DNA of 64,000 nucleotides from Pseudolabrys sp. (GTDB lineage Bacteria > Pseudomonadota > Alphaproteobacteria > Rhizobiales > Xanthobacteraceae): positions 62,001 to 126,000 of the forward strand of contig JAFIGS010000011.1 of NCBI GenBank assembly GCA_017849615.1, in the 5' to 3' direction. Within the stretch, counting starts at the first letter, position 1. Every line of letters begins with the position of its first letter. Of the stretch, positions 1 through 8,345 are shown piece by piece. The position numbers and the translations under genes are program-made. Below the pieces are notes generated by a model that had not been told where the DNA came from, searched no databases, and worked only from the letters and a program-made list of their open reading frames with translations.

Positions 1-750
1 CGCATTGGAAATGCCGTGGCGGCCGGGACCGCGCTCGATATTGGCGAGGTAGCCGGTCGTCGCCATCAGATCGAGCAGCTCGATGATGTTGAGCGGCGAC
101 GGTACCCAGAACGCCGTGTGATGCAGACGCGGGCCGCGGCCATTGGTGAAGGCCAGATCATGGACGCCGCCCTTGCGGTGCATCCAGGCCGCCCACAGCC
201 GGCCGGTTTCGGCGTCGTCGGTATACTCGGTGACGCGGAAGCCGATGGAACTGTAGAACGCGACGCTGTCATCGACATTGGTCGAGAAGCAGTTGAAGTG
301 GTCGATGCGCAGCGGGCTGACGCCGCGGTACAGCTTGTACTTCTGGTGGATCGGCGGCAGCCGGTCCATGCGGCAATAGAATTCGAGCGGAATGCCGATC
401 GGATCGCGCGTGCGCAAGGTGCGCCCCTGCCACGACCGCTCGACCCACTCGACCGGCAAGCGCTGCGCCTTGAACCAGTCATGCGCCTTGTCGAGATCGT
501 TCTCGTCATAGACCTTGAACGACAGGCCGTTGGCGACCGGCTTCTCCCCGCGGCGCAGCACGATGCAGTGATGGCCGCGTTCTTCCAGACCGCGCAGCGT
601 GATCGTCTCGCTGTCTTCGAAAGTCACCTGCAGGCCGAGCGTATCGACATAGAAAGTACGCGACACCGCCAGATCGGTGACGACGAATTCGACATGCGAC
701 AGGCGCACGATGTTGAAGGGTGGGTACAGGTTCGGTTTCGGCAGCGGCAT
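1..750 (-). CDS. hpaD: 3,4-dihydroxyphenylacetate 2,3-dioxygenase (partial, C-terminus outside window)
   Basis: This is an extradiol ring-cleavage dioxygenase of the vicinal-oxygen-chelate fold, which opens homoprotocatechuate to 5-carboxymethyl-2-hydroxymuconate semialdehyde. The minus-strand frame starts MPLPKPNLYPPF and shows two repeated VOC modules, beginning LSHVEFVVTDLAVSRTFY and RIDHFNCFSTNVDDSVAFY, with metal-ligand histidines in LSHVEF and RLHHTAFW. The frame stays open to base 1, so about 250 residues are visible and the end lies outside the window. The start is supported by an AGGAGGAGGGG ribosome-binding site. It is the last visible gene of the hpaFED operon, 30 bp after hpaE. 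Assignment to hpaD rather than another catechol dioxygenase rests mainly on the hpaE and hpaF neighbours. Confidence 0.9.
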   Translation of the reverse strand, partial: MPLPKPNLYPPFNIVRLSHVEFVVTDLAVSRTFYVDTLGLQVTFEDSETITLRGLEERGHHCIVLRRGEKPVANGLSFKVYDENDLDKAHDWFKAQRLPVEWVERSWQGRTLRTRDPIGIPLEFYCRMDRLPPIHQKYKLYRGVSPLRIDHFNCFSTNVDDSVAFYSSIGFRVTEYTDDAETGRLWAAWMHRKGGVHDLAFTNGRGPRLHHTAFWVPSPLNIIELLDLMATTGYLANIERGPGRHGISNA

Positions 751-780
751 CAGTCCCCTCCTCCTGCGAACGCGTTGCTG

Positions 781-2298
781 TTAACCGCCGAGTTTTGCGA
801 TCGCGTGGTTCGTGGTGGCGAAGGCGACGTTCTTGGTTTCCATGTAGAAGTCGAAAGACCAGTCGCCGCCGTCGCGGCCGATGCCCGAGCTCTTCACACC
901 GCCGAAGGGCGTCGGCAGATGCCGGACGTTCTCCGAATTCACCCAGATCATGCCAGCCTCGAGCGCGTCGGTGAACCGCAGCGCGCGCGTCACGTCGGCG
1001 GTCCAGAGATAGGCGGTAAGGCCGTAGGCGACGTCGTTGGCGAGCGCGAGCGCGCTGGCTTCGTCCTTGAACGGTATGGCCGTCAGCACCGGGCCGAAGA
1101 TTTCCTCCTGCGCAATGCGCATGCTGTTATTGGCGCCGGTGAACAACGTCGGCGCAACGTAACAGCCGCCGCCCGGCCCTTCGATCTTGCCGCCGCCGGC
1201 AGCCACCGTCGCGCCTTCGCGGCGCCCGATGTCGAGATAATCGAGCACTTTGCGTTCATGGTCGGGATGGATCAGCGGCCCGATCACGGTATCCGGATCG
1301 AGCGGGTGGCCGACCTTGATGCGTTTCGCCTTCTCGGCGACGAGGCGCGTGAACGTGTCGTAGACACTTTCTTCGACGAGCAGCCGCGACGACGACGTGC
1401 AGCGCTCGCCGTTGAGCGAGTAGATCATGAACACGGCCGCGTCCGCCGCGCGCTCGAGATCGGCGTCGGCGAACACGATTACGGGATTCTTGCCGCCGAG
1501 TTCGAAATGCACGCGCTTCAGCGTCGCGGCGCCCTGGGCCATGATCAGCGAGCCGGTGCGGCTTTCGCCGACGAAACCGATGGCCTTGATGTCGCGGTGC
1601 TCGGTCAGCGCCTTGCCGGCGTCCTCGCCATAACCGTTCACGGTGTTCCAGACGCCCTTCGGCAAACCGGCGTCTTCCGCGATTTCGACCAGCAGCCGCG
1701 CCGTGAGCGGCGACAATTCGGCCGGCTTGTGCACCACCGTACAGCCCGCCGCCAGCGCCGGCGCGATCTTCCATGTCGACAGCATGAACGGCGTATTCCA
1801 TGGCGTGATGATGCCGACCGGCCCGATCGGCGCGCGGCTCGTCACATTGAGCTGGCCGTCCATGCGCAACGCCTTGCCGTCGCGCGCTTCCGGCGCGCGG
1901 TCGGCGTAGAAGCGGAAATTCTCGGCGCCGCGCAATGCCGCCTTGGCGATGAACTTCAGCGCCTGGCCGGTATCCATGCACTCGACGAAGGCGATCTCCT
2001 CGGCGCGCGCGACAATGGCGTCCGCGATCTTGTGCAGCAGCGCCTTGCGCCTGTCGCCGCCGAGCGCAGCCCAGGCGGGAAACGCCCGCTTCGCCGCCTT
2101 CGCCGCCGCATCGATATCGGCGGCCTTGCCATGCGCGACCTTGGCGAGCGGCTTCAGATCGATCGGCGAGATGGTCTCGAACGTCGCGCCGTCGGCGGCG
2201 GGCACGGCTTCGCCGCCGATCTGGTTGAGCACGCCGGCGTCGCGGAAGCGCGCGAGATAGCCGTTCGCCCTGGACAAATTTGTTTCGAGCCTGCTCAT
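781..2298 (-). CDS. hpaE: 5-carboxymethyl-2-hydroxymuconate semialdehyde dehydrogenase
   Basis: This is an NAD-dependent aldehyde dehydrogenase of 505 residues that oxidises the HpaD ring-cleavage product to 5-carboxymethyl-2-hydroxymuconate in the cytoplasm. The family hallmarks are present: the PWN oxyanion motif (Asn168), the cofactor lysine in VHKPAE (Lys191), the general base in FELGGKNP (Glu266) and the nucleophile in NGERCTSSS (Cys300). Length is normal for the family. It begins 16 bp after hpaF and is followed 30 bp later by hpaD, so the three genes form one operon. The N-terminal 20 residues look extended relative to typical HpaE, so a start slightly downstream cannot be excluded. 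Confidence 0.92.
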   Translation of the reverse strand: MSRLETNLSRANGYLARFRDAGVLNQIGGEAVPAADGATFETISPIDLKPLAKVAHGKAADIDAAAKAAKRAFPAWAALGGDRRKALLHKIADAIVARAEEIAFVECMDTGQALKFIAKAALRGAENFRFYADRAPEARDGKALRMDGQLNVTSRAPIGPVGIITPWNTPFMLSTWKIAPALAAGCTVVHKPAELSPLTARLLVEIAEDAGLPKGVWNTVNGYGEDAGKALTEHRDIKAIGFVGESRTGSLIMAQGAATLKRVHFELGGKNPVIVFADADLERAADAAVFMIYSLNGERCTSSSRLLVEESVYDTFTRLVAEKAKRIKVGHPLDPDTVIGPLIHPDHERKVLDYLDIGRREGATVAAGGGKIEGPGGGCYVAPTLFTGANNSMRIAQEEIFGPVLTAIPFKDEASALALANDVAYGLTAYLWTADVTRALRFTDALEAGMIWVNSENVRHLPTPFGGVKSSGIGRDGGDWSFDFYMETKNVAFATTNHAIAKLGG

Positions 2299-2314
2299 GA
2301 TCGATTCGGCTTTG

Positions 2315-2701
2315 TCATTTGCCGCGCAGCCGCGGGTGGATGGCGTTTTTCTTCCAGCTCAATTCGGAATTGATCTGACGTATCTCGAGCGACAGCGCGA
2401 AATATGGCGCGGAGAGAAGACCGGAGCAGTGTTCGGTTGCCGCGGTGAAGATCCGTTCGCCGGCGGCTTTGACGTCGACCGGCGCGCGGCCTTCGCCAAT
2501 GCGGAACGACATGTCGATGAAGCTGTTGCGCGGATCGAGATCGGCGATGGCGTAGTGCCGGGCGGCGAAAGCGCGCACGCGCACGGCGCCGGGTTCGAAC
2601 AGGCCGGACGCCATGACCGCGGCGTGCAACGCGCGGCACAGGCCTGCGATATCGGCCTTCCCCTCGAGGTTAGCCGAATACTCGAGCGCGAGATGCGGCA
2701 T
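2315..2701 (-). CDS. hpaF: 5-carboxymethyl-2-hydroxymuconate delta-isomerase
   Basis: This is a small tautomerase-superfamily isomerase of 128 residues, acting after HpaE in homoprotocatechuate breakdown. The start at 2701 is chosen over a GTG four codons upstream for two reasons. It leaves proline as residue 2 (MPHLALEYS), the N-terminal general base used by this superfamily after Met removal, and it follows a GAGGA ribosome-binding site at proper distance. Other recognisable blocks are RVRAFAARHY and FIDMSFRIGEGR. It is the first gene of the hpaFED operon and sits directly below a 12-bp palindrome. Confidence 0.9.
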   Translation of the reverse strand: MPHLALEYSANLEGKADIAGLCRALHAAVMASGLFEPGAVRVRAFAARHYAIADLDPRNSFIDMSFRIGEGRAPVDVKAAGERIFTAATEHCSGLLSAPYFALSLEIRQINSELSWKKNAIHPRLRGK

Positions 2702-2726
2702 GGCGTTCCTCACCGACGCTTATTAT

Positions 2727-2738
2727 TTAACATGTTAA
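2727..2738. promoter_or_regulatory. Probable HpaR operator in the hpaF promoter
   Basis: The perfect palindrome TTAACATGTTAA lies in an AT-rich stretch 25 bp upstream of the hpaF start, between hpaR and the operon. A TTGAAC hexamer abuts it on the minus strand and could be a -35 element. MarR-family proteins bind short palindromes of this size, and the hpaR gene is the immediate neighbour, so repression of hpaFED from here is inferred. Confidence 0.6.
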
Positions 2739-2789
2739 GTTCAACGAAACGCCGGAGTCAACCGGGCGCGACAAGGCCGCGCAATCCGT

Positions 2790-3341
2790 TCAGATGGCGG
2801 CGGCCTTGCCGCCTTTGGTGCTTCGGCCCTTCGCGGCGCCCCGCTCCTTCGCGGTGGCGGCCGGAATCGGCGCGGCGAGCGCCGATTCCAGTTCACGCAG
2901 CATGTCCTGAAGCTGCGCCAGCCGGTCGGCGCCGTACCGCTCGGTGATCCCGGCGTAGATCGCTTCGGAATGTTCGCCCGCCTTGGCGATGAGATCGCGG
3001 CCGCGCGCGCTGATCGACACCAGGCCGCGCCGCAGGTCGGTTTTCGACGCCCGCCGCAGGATCAGGCCGCGCTCGTCCAGATCCTTGAGAATCCGCGACA
3101 ATGATGGCGGCAGCAGAAAAGTGCGTTCGGCCAGCGCCATGATCTCGATGGTCTCGACCGCCGTCAGCGCCCTCAGGACGCGCCATTGCTGCTCGGTGAT
3201 GCCGAAGTGATTGAGGCTGGGCCGGAAGTGGCTCATCACCGCTTCGCGCGCCTTGAGCAGCGACATCGGCAGCGAACGGGAAAAGTCGCGCAAGCGCGTC
3301 TGGGTCTGTGTTTTCGCCATCCCTGCGCCCGCCTGGCTCAT
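2790..3341 (-). CDS. hpaR: Homoprotocatechuate degradation operon regulator, MarR family
   Basis: This is a MarR-type winged-helix repressor of about 183 residues, expected to sense hydroxyphenylacetate-pathway compounds. The core reads SLLKAREAVMSHFRP, then ITEQQWRVLRAL, then the recognition region LPPSLSRILKDLDERGLI and the wing RRGLVSISARG, the usual HpaR layout. The C-terminus is a lysine- and alanine-rich tail (AAKGRSTKGGKAAA). The frame remains open upstream through the tRNA-Gly gene, so the start must lie inside it; ATG codons at 3341 and 3320 are both possible and neither has a strong ribosome-binding site. It is transcribed in the same direction as hpaFED, 88 bp upstream of hpaF. Confidence 0.88.
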   Translation of the reverse strand: MSQAGAGMAKTQTQTRLRDFSRSLPMSLLKAREAVMSHFRPSLNHFGITEQQWRVLRALTAVETIEIMALAERTFLLPPSLSRILKDLDERGLILRRASKTDLRRGLVSISARGRDLIAKAGEHSEAIYAGITERYGADRLAQLQDMLRELESALAAPIPAATAKERGAAKGRSTKGGKAAAI

Positions 3342-3509
3342 TGCCGCGTCTCGCCGGCGCCCGTTGCGCCGATTACTGTCCGACCGATTATGCCCTGAGG
3401 TATCGGCCTTCAAACTGCCGGAGGACTTTACCGCGTTCGCCCGCAGCCAAGCAAAACGCCCCGGGCACTGTCGCGCCACGGCACAAGTTTCTGATTGTCC
3501 GAGAAGAAC

Positions 3510-3584
<75 letters not shown>

Positions 3585-3738
3585 ATCCGTCAGTTCATTG
3601 GCCGGTCAAGCGTTTACCGGCCGCCAAGGCGGGCTCTATGCCAAATGCGGCCGGGCTTTGCAATGGGAGAAATCCGGGGTTTATGGCCCCCTGTCGCCCC
3701 GGGGCTCCCCCGGCCATCCGGAACCCGAAAGACCCCCA

Positions 3739-4254
3739 ATGCCCGCCACCCCCGACCAGCTTTTCGCCTTCCTCGACGGCCTCGGCATGGCCCACCCGAC
3801 CGTGACCCATCCGCCCTTGTTCACGGTGGAGCAGAGCCAGTCGCTGCGCGGCAAGATTCCCGGCGGGCACACCAAGAACCTGTTCCTGCGCGACAAAAAG
3901 CAGGCGATTTACCTCGTGACGGCGCTGGAAGACGCCGAGATCGACCTCAAGGGCCTGCACCGCGTGCTGGGCGCCTCTGGACGGTTCTCCTTCGGCTCGT
4001 CCGACCTGATGCTGGAGCTACTCGGGGTGACGCCGGGCTCGGTGACGCCTTTCGGCGCCATCAACGATACCGCCGCGCGCGTCACGGTCGTGCTGGATGC
4101 CCCGCTGATGGAGCACGCCATCATCAACGCCCACCCGCTCACCAACACCATGACCACCTCGGTCACACGGGACGACCTCGTCAAATTCCTTGAGGCCACC
4201 GGCCACCCGCCACGGATCGAGCGTGTCTCCGGCCTGGCGCCTGAGGCCGATTGA
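3739..4254 (+). CDS. YbaK/ProX-type aminoacyl-tRNA deacylase
   Basis: This 171-residue single-domain protein belongs to the YbaK/prolyl-tRNA editing family, which hydrolyses mischarged tRNA such as Ala-tRNA(Pro) in trans. Family blocks are HPPLFTVEQSQ near the N-terminus, GGHTKNLFLRDKK with the conserved lysine, ASGRFSFGSSD, LGVTPGSVTPFGAIND and the C-terminal NAHPLTNTMTTSV. The start at 3739 is the first ATG after the tRNA-proximal intergenic region and gives a normal-length protein; the upstream extension of the frame looks non-coding. The ribosome-binding site is weak. Exact substrate cannot be read from sequence. Confidence 0.88.
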   Translation: MPATPDQLFAFLDGLGMAHPTVTHPPLFTVEQSQSLRGKIPGGHTKNLFLRDKKQAIYLVTALEDAEIDLKGLHRVLGASGRFSFGSSDLMLELLGVTPGSVTPFGAINDTAARVTVVLDAPLMEHAIINAHPLTNTMTTSVTRDDLVKFLEATGHPPRIERVSGLAPEAD

Positions 4255-4356
4255 CCGCCGGAATTGCCATTTCGCGAGCCGCTACCCATCTATTTCCGGT
4301 GTTCAGGGGCGGCAAACCGGGGTAAGCCGGAACCGCGACAAAGGGATCAGAAGACG

Positions 4357-5265
4357 ATGCTGGGAATGGGCGGCGAGACGGCGGCGGCGGTGGGCGGTGA
4401 CCTGATCAAGGACACCACCACGCAAACCTTCATGGCGGATGTCATCGAGGCGTCGAAGACGCAGCCGGTGCTGATCGACTTCTGGGCCCCCTGGTGCGGC
4501 CCGTGCAAACAGCTCACGCCCGTGCTCGAAAAGGCGGTGAAGGCCGCCAAGGGCAAGGTCAAGCTGGTCAAGATGGACATCGACAAGAACCCGGAAATTC
4601 CGGGCCAGATGGGCATCCAGTCGATCCCGGCTGTGGTCGCCTTCTCCAACGGCCAGCCGGTCGACGGCTTCATGGGCGCGCTACCCGAGTCGCAAGTGAT
4701 GGCGTTTCTCGAGCGCCTGACCAAGGGCAAGATCGAAGACGAAGGCGCCAATCTGCTCGAGGCCGCCGAGGCGGCGCTGGCCGACGGCGATGCCGCGGCG
4801 GCCGCCGATATCTTCGCGCAGATCCTTCAGGAAGATTCATCGAACATCGCCGCGCTCGCGGGGCTGGCGCGTTGCTATGTCGCCACCGGCAATTTCGAGC
4901 AGGCCAAAAAGACGCTCGCCATGATCCCCGAGGCCAAGCAGAGCGATGCCGCGGTCGCCGCCGCGCGCGCCGCGCTCGATCTCGCGGTGCAGGCGGAAGC
5001 CGCGGGCCCGCTCGACGACCTGCAGAAAAAAGTCGATGCCGATCCGCTCGATCATCAGGCCCGTGCCGATCTCGCCGCCGCGCTCAACGCCGCGGGGCAG
5101 CGCATGGAAGCGGCCGACCATCTGCTTGCCATTGTCAGGAAAGACCGCAAGTGGAACGAGGATGGCGCGCGCAAGCAACTCGTCCAGTTTTTCGAAGCCT
5201 GGGGCGCCACCGATCCGGCGACGCTCGAAGGTCGCAAGAAGCTGTCGTCCATTCTGTTCTCATAA
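4357..5265 (+). CDS. cnoX: Thioredoxin with TPR repeats, CnoX/YbbN-like co-chaperone
   Basis: This 302-residue protein joins an N-terminal thioredoxin domain to a C-terminal TPR-like helical region. The thioredoxin part contains DFWAPWCGPC with both active-site cysteines (Cys47 and Cys50), so it should be redox-active, and the cis-proline block QSIPAV. Residues from about 130 onward are alanine-rich helices typical of the TPR_19/20 repeats of CnoX, a holdase that passes chlorine-stressed proteins to DnaK and GroEL. The ATG at 4357 is preferred over an upstream one at 4264 because homologues begin near here and the preceding codons look non-coding. It is followed 57 bp later by a LON-domain gene, as in many Rhizobiales. 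Confidence 0.88.
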   Translation: MLGMGGETAAAVGGDLIKDTTTQTFMADVIEASKTQPVLIDFWAPWCGPCKQLTPVLEKAVKAAKGKVKLVKMDIDKNPEIPGQMGIQSIPAVVAFSNGQPVDGFMGALPESQVMAFLERLTKGKIEDEGANLLEAAEAALADGDAAAAADIFAQILQEDSSNIAALAGLARCYVATGNFEQAKKTLAMIPEAKQSDAAVAAARAALDLAVQAEAAGPLDDLQKKVDADPLDHQARADLAAALNAAGQRMEAADHLLAIVRKDRKWNEDGARKQLVQFFEAWGATDPATLEGRKKLSSILFS

Positions 5266-5322
5266 GCCGGGCGCGGTGAACGCGCCGCGCCTCCTGACCC
5301 CGAGGCATGCCGAGGACGCTCC

Positions 5323-5997
5323 ATGCCGATGAACCCGCGATATCGAGGCCCGGCCGATCTGCCCGGCGTCATTCCGGTGTTTCCGCTCGCCGGCGCGCTG
5401 TTGCTGCCGCGCGGCCAGTTGCCGCTGAATATTTTCGAGCCGCGCTATCTCGCCATGATCGACGACTCGCTGCGCGATGGCCACCGTCTCATCGGCATGA
5501 TCCAGCCGGACGGCGCCACCGAGTCGCCGAAGCTGAAGCCCAATCTGTTCAAGATCGGCTGCGTCGGCCGCATCACCCAGCTCGCCGAGAGCGGCGACGG
5601 CCGGTACATCGTCGAACTTACCGGCGTCGCGCGCTTCCGCGTCGAGGATGAGCTCACCGTCAACACCGACTACCGGCAATGCCGGGTCACTTACGCGCCG
5701 TTCGCCGACGACTTTGTCGCGCGCAAGGGCGAAACCTCGGTGGATCGCGACGCGCTGCTGCGCGCGCTCACCGATTTCATGACCGCCAACAACATGACCG
5801 CGGACTGGGACGACATCAAGCAGGCGCCGACCGAGGCCTTGGTCAACGGCCTTTCCATGATGTCGCCTTACGGCGCACCGGAAAAACAGGCGCTGCTCGA
5901 AGCGCCGGATTTGAAGACCCGCGCCGAATTGCTAGTCGCCATCACCGAAATCGAACTCGCCAAAAAGAATGTTGAGGGCGAGCCACCGCTGCAATAA
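5323..5997 (+). CDS. LON N-terminal (substrate-binding) domain protein
   Basis: This 224-residue protein resembles the N-terminal substrate-binding domain of Lon protease but has no ATPase or protease part. Characteristic blocks are [40 protein letters not shown] and [17 protein letters not shown]. Its role is unknown; stand-alone LON domains are assumed to bind proteins or peptides. ATG at 5323 and at 5329 are both usable starts. Position between the CnoX-like thioredoxin and the Trm112-like gene is a conserved alphaproteobacterial arrangement and suggests a protein-quality-control operon. Confidence 0.85.
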   Translation: MPMNPRYRGPADLPGVIPVFPLAGALLLPRGQLPLNIFEPRYLAMIDDSLRDGHRLIGMIQPDGATESPKLKPNLFKIGCVGRITQLAESGDGRYIVELTGVARFRVEDELTVNTDYRQCRVTYAPFADDFVARKGETSVDRDALLRALTDFMTANNMTADWDDIKQAPTEALVNGLSMMSPYGAPEKQALLEAPDLKTRAELLVAITEIELAKKNVEGEPPLQ

Positions 5998-6017
5998 CGA
6001 GCCGTGAGAACCGCCGT

Positions 6018-6221
6018 ATGACCACGCCTTCCATTCCAGAACGTCCCGCCCATAGCGTCGATCCGAAGCTGCTGGAAATCCTGGTCTGCCCGCTGACCAA
6101 GACAACGCTCGAATACGATGCCGGCAGGCAGGAACTGATCTCACGTCAGGCCAAGCTCGCTTATCCGATCCGCGACGGCATTCCGATCATGCTGCCGGAA
6201 GAAGCGAGGCGACTGGATTAG
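6018..6221 (+). CDS. Trm112-like protein (YcaR family)
   Basis: This small 67-residue protein of the Trm112/YcaR family contains the block [17 protein letters not shown] followed by [17 protein letters not shown]. In eukaryotes Trm112 activates several methyltransferases; the bacterial role is unproven. Only one cysteine of the zinc-ribbon-like motif is left (Cys in LVCPL), as is usual in short bacterial members. It starts 20 bp after the LON-domain gene and is probably cotranscribed. Confidence 0.88.
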   Translation: MTTPSIPERPAHSVDPKLLEILVCPLTKTTLEYDAGRQELISRQAKLAYPIRDGIPIMLPEEARRLD

Positions 6222-6230
6222 GCCAACCGT

Positions 6231-6346
6231 CATCACCCGCGCATCGCCGTTCGCAGAACGGCGTTCTTCAGAACGCCTATGGCGGGTGATCCAGCTCTTA
6301 CGATCAAATCTGGAAGTGCTGGATGCCCGCCTTCGCGGGCATGACA
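6231..6346. repeat. Compound palindromic repeat
   Basis: Three nested or adjacent dyads fill the gap before the GST gene: ATCACCCGC (6232-6240) pairs with GCGGGTGAT (6282-6290), enclosing CGCCGTTC-gca-GAACGGCG (6245-6263), followed by ATGCCCGC-cttc-GCGGGCAT (6323-6342). The ATGCCCGC/GCGGGCAT hairpin resembles a repeat commonly scattered in Bradyrhizobium-type genomes. It probably behaves as a REP-like element, perhaps ending transcription after the Trm112-like gene. Confidence 0.7.
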
Positions 6347-6369
6347 GCAGACAAAGGGAGTGGAAACGC

Positions 6370-6999
6370 ATGCTCAAAATCTGGGGCCGCAACACATCGT
6401 CCAATGTGCAAAAGGTCATGTGGGCGATCGGCGAACTTGGTCTGGCGCACGAGCGCATCGATGTCGGCGGCGCTTTCGGCAAGACCCGCGAGCCTCCTTA
6501 TTCCGACATGAACCCGAACGCGACGGTGCCGACCCTCGAAGAGCCGGACGGCTTCACGCTCTGGGAATCCAACACAATCTGCCGCTATCTCGGCGCCAAA
6601 TACGATAAGACCAACGTGCTGGAGCCGAAGGACGTCAAGCAGCGCGGCCTCGCCAGCCAGTGGATGGACTGGCAGCTCTCCGTTGTCGGCCCGAACATCA
6701 CCCCGGTGTTCTGGGGCCTCATCCGCACGCCGCCGGAACAGCGAGACATGACGCATATCAAGGCGATGATCGAAAAGACCGTCGCCAACATGCAGACGCT
6801 CGACGCGCAACTGGCCAAAACCGCCTACGTCGCGGGCGACGCATTCTCCTATGGCGATATTCCGGTCGGCGTCATGTGCTACCGCTATGTGCAACTGGTG
6901 CCGGATCGCCCCGCGACGCCGCATCTCGATCGCTGGTATGGCGCGATCTCATCGCGCCAGGCGTTCAAGGATTACGTCGGCGCCGTTCCGTTGACGTGA
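6370..6999 (+). CDS. Glutathione S-transferase family protein
   Basis: This 209-residue cytosolic GST has an N-terminal thioredoxin-like domain (IWGRNTSSNVQKVMWAIGEL, then the cis-Pro block NATVPTLEE and the glutathione-binding LWESNTICRYL) and a C-terminal all-helical domain with FSYGDIPVGV. The catalytic position reads Ser/Asn in NTSSNV, as in theta/beta-like classes. The start at 6370 is backed by an AAGGGAG ribosome-binding site; the upstream extension runs into the palindromic repeat. Substrate unknown. Confidence 0.9.
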   Translation: MLKIWGRNTSSNVQKVMWAIGELGLAHERIDVGGAFGKTREPPYSDMNPNATVPTLEEPDGFTLWESNTICRYLGAKYDKTNVLEPKDVKQRGLASQWMDWQLSVVGPNITPVFWGLIRTPPEQRDMTHIKAMIEKTVANMQTLDAQLAKTAYVAGDAFSYGDIPVGVMCYRYVQLVPDRPATPHLDRWYGAISSRQAFKDYVGAVPLT

Positions 7000-7000
7000 A

Positions 7001-7029
7001 TTATCCCTCCCCTGAAAGGGGAGGGATAA
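7001..7029. terminator. Hairpin between convergent genes
   Basis: The arms TTATCCCTCCCC (7001-7012) and GGGGAGGGATAA (7018-7029) form a perfect 12-bp stem with a TGAAA loop. It sits between the convergent stops of the GST gene (6999) and the hydroxylase gene (7036). There is no long T run, so it may be a CCCTCCCC-family repeat that also acts as a bidirectional terminator. Confidence 0.6.
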
Positions 7030-7035
7030 GCAGCG

Positions 7036-8274
7036 CTACACCATCTCGCCCTTCATCAGCTTCGGCACCTCGCCGGTGACGCCGGCGGCCTCGCGGATGA
7101 AGGTGCGCTTGAGCGCCGGCATGCGCTCGACCAGCCCGAGGCCGATATCGCGCACCAGACGCAGCGCGTCGGAGTGATTGGAGAACAGGCGGTTCAGGCC
7201 GTCGGTGGCGACGCTCATGGTCATGGTGTCGAACCGACGCCAGCGCTGATAGCGCTCCAGCACCTGCGGCGAGCCGATGTCGAGCCCGAGCCGCGCCGCA
7301 TCGGCGACCGACTCCGCCAGCGCCGCGACATCGCGCAATCCCATGTTGAGGCCCTGCCCGGCGATCGGATGAATGACATGCGCGGCGTCGCCGATCAGCG
7401 CGAGACGATCGCCGATGAACGAGCGCGCATTGTACAGGCCGAGCGGATAGGCGCGGCGCGAACCGGCAATCTTCAGTTCGCCGAGATGCAGGCCGAAGCG
7501 CTGCTCCAGCTCGGCGTGGAATTCATCATCCGGCAGCGCGACCAGTCTTTCGGCATCGCGCGTGCGCTCGGTCCAGACGATCGACGAACGGTTGCCGGTC
7601 AACGGCAAAATGGCGAACGGCCCGGCCGGGAGAAAATGTTCTTCGGCGCAGCCGTTGTGCGGCCGCTCGTGCTCGACAGTGGTGACGATGCCCGACTGGT
7701 CGTAGCTCCAGCCATGGGTGGCGATGCCGGCCTGCTCGCGGATCCCCGAGCGCGCGCCGTCGGCACCGACCAGAAGCCGTGCCTCGATCCCGCTACCGTC
7801 GGCGAAAGTGACGGTCACGGCTTTTGCCGTTGTCTCGTAACGGCTCACCGCCGTCGCGCGCAGATCGACGCTGACCTCTTTGGCGCGCGCGACCAGCGCG
7901 TCGATGAGGTAACGGTTCTCGACCATATGGGCGAAAGGCTCGCCTTCCTCGATCTCGCCGCCGAAGGTCAGGAAGGTCGGGCGGACCGCATCGCCGAGTT
8001 TTGAATCGGTCACCACCATGTCGAGGATGGGCTGCGCCGTCGGCGCCACCGCGTCCCAGACCTCGATGGCCTCGAACAGCCGCCGGGCCGCCGCGGCGAT
8101 TGCGGTGGCGCGCGGGTCCCTCGAGGGCACCTGCGCGAGGGCCGGATCGGCCACTGTCACCGCAAAGCGCTCGCCCAGCGCCTGGCGCAGAGCGACGGCC
8201 AGCGCCAGCCCGGCGAATCCGGCGCCGCCGACCACCATATTGACCTGCTTTTTCGAGCTATCCGGCTGAGCCAT
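7036..8274 (-). CDS. FAD-dependent hydroxylase, UbiH/UbiF/COQ6 family
   Basis: This 412-residue flavoprotein monooxygenase likely hydroxylates the aromatic ring of a ubiquinone precursor. It has the N-terminal dinucleotide motif VVGGAGFAGLALA (residues about 14-26), the middle DG motif LLVGADGARSGIR and the ribose-binding GD motif DRLALIGDAAHVIHPIAGQGLNMGLRD, which is the UbiH/COQ6 signature. Length is normal. It is divergent from tesB across a 71-bp gap. Which ring position it hydroxylates (UbiH, UbiI, UbiL or UbiF role) cannot be told from sequence alone. Confidence 0.9.
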   Translation of the reverse strand: MAQPDSSKKQVNMVVGGAGFAGLALAVALRQALGERFAVTVADPALAQVPSRDPRATAIAAAARRLFEAIEVWDAVAPTAQPILDMVVTDSKLGDAVRPTFLTFGGEIEEGEPFAHMVENRYLIDALVARAKEVSVDLRATAVSRYETTAKAVTVTFADGSGIEARLLVGADGARSGIREQAGIATHGWSYDQSGIVTTVEHERPHNGCAEEHFLPAGPFAILPLTGNRSSIVWTERTRDAERLVALPDDEFHAELEQRFGLHLGELKIAGSRRAYPLGLYNARSFIGDRLALIGDAAHVIHPIAGQGLNMGLRDVAALAESVADAARLGLDIGSPQVLERYQRWRRFDTMTMSVATDGLNRLFSNHSDALRLVRDIGLGLVERMPALKRTFIREAAGVTGEVPKLMKGEMV

Positions 8275-8345
8275 GAGGGTTCCTTGTCAAACGCGCCGCA
8301 GCATAGCACGTTGCCGGGCAGTATGACCTGCCAGGATCGCAGCCC

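Noticed and set aside
16..2373. A 785-residue open frame on the plus strand across hpaD and hpaE
   Set aside because: It is antisense to two clear enzyme genes and is rich in Arg, His, Asp and Val with no motif. This is the expected shadow of a high-GC gene.
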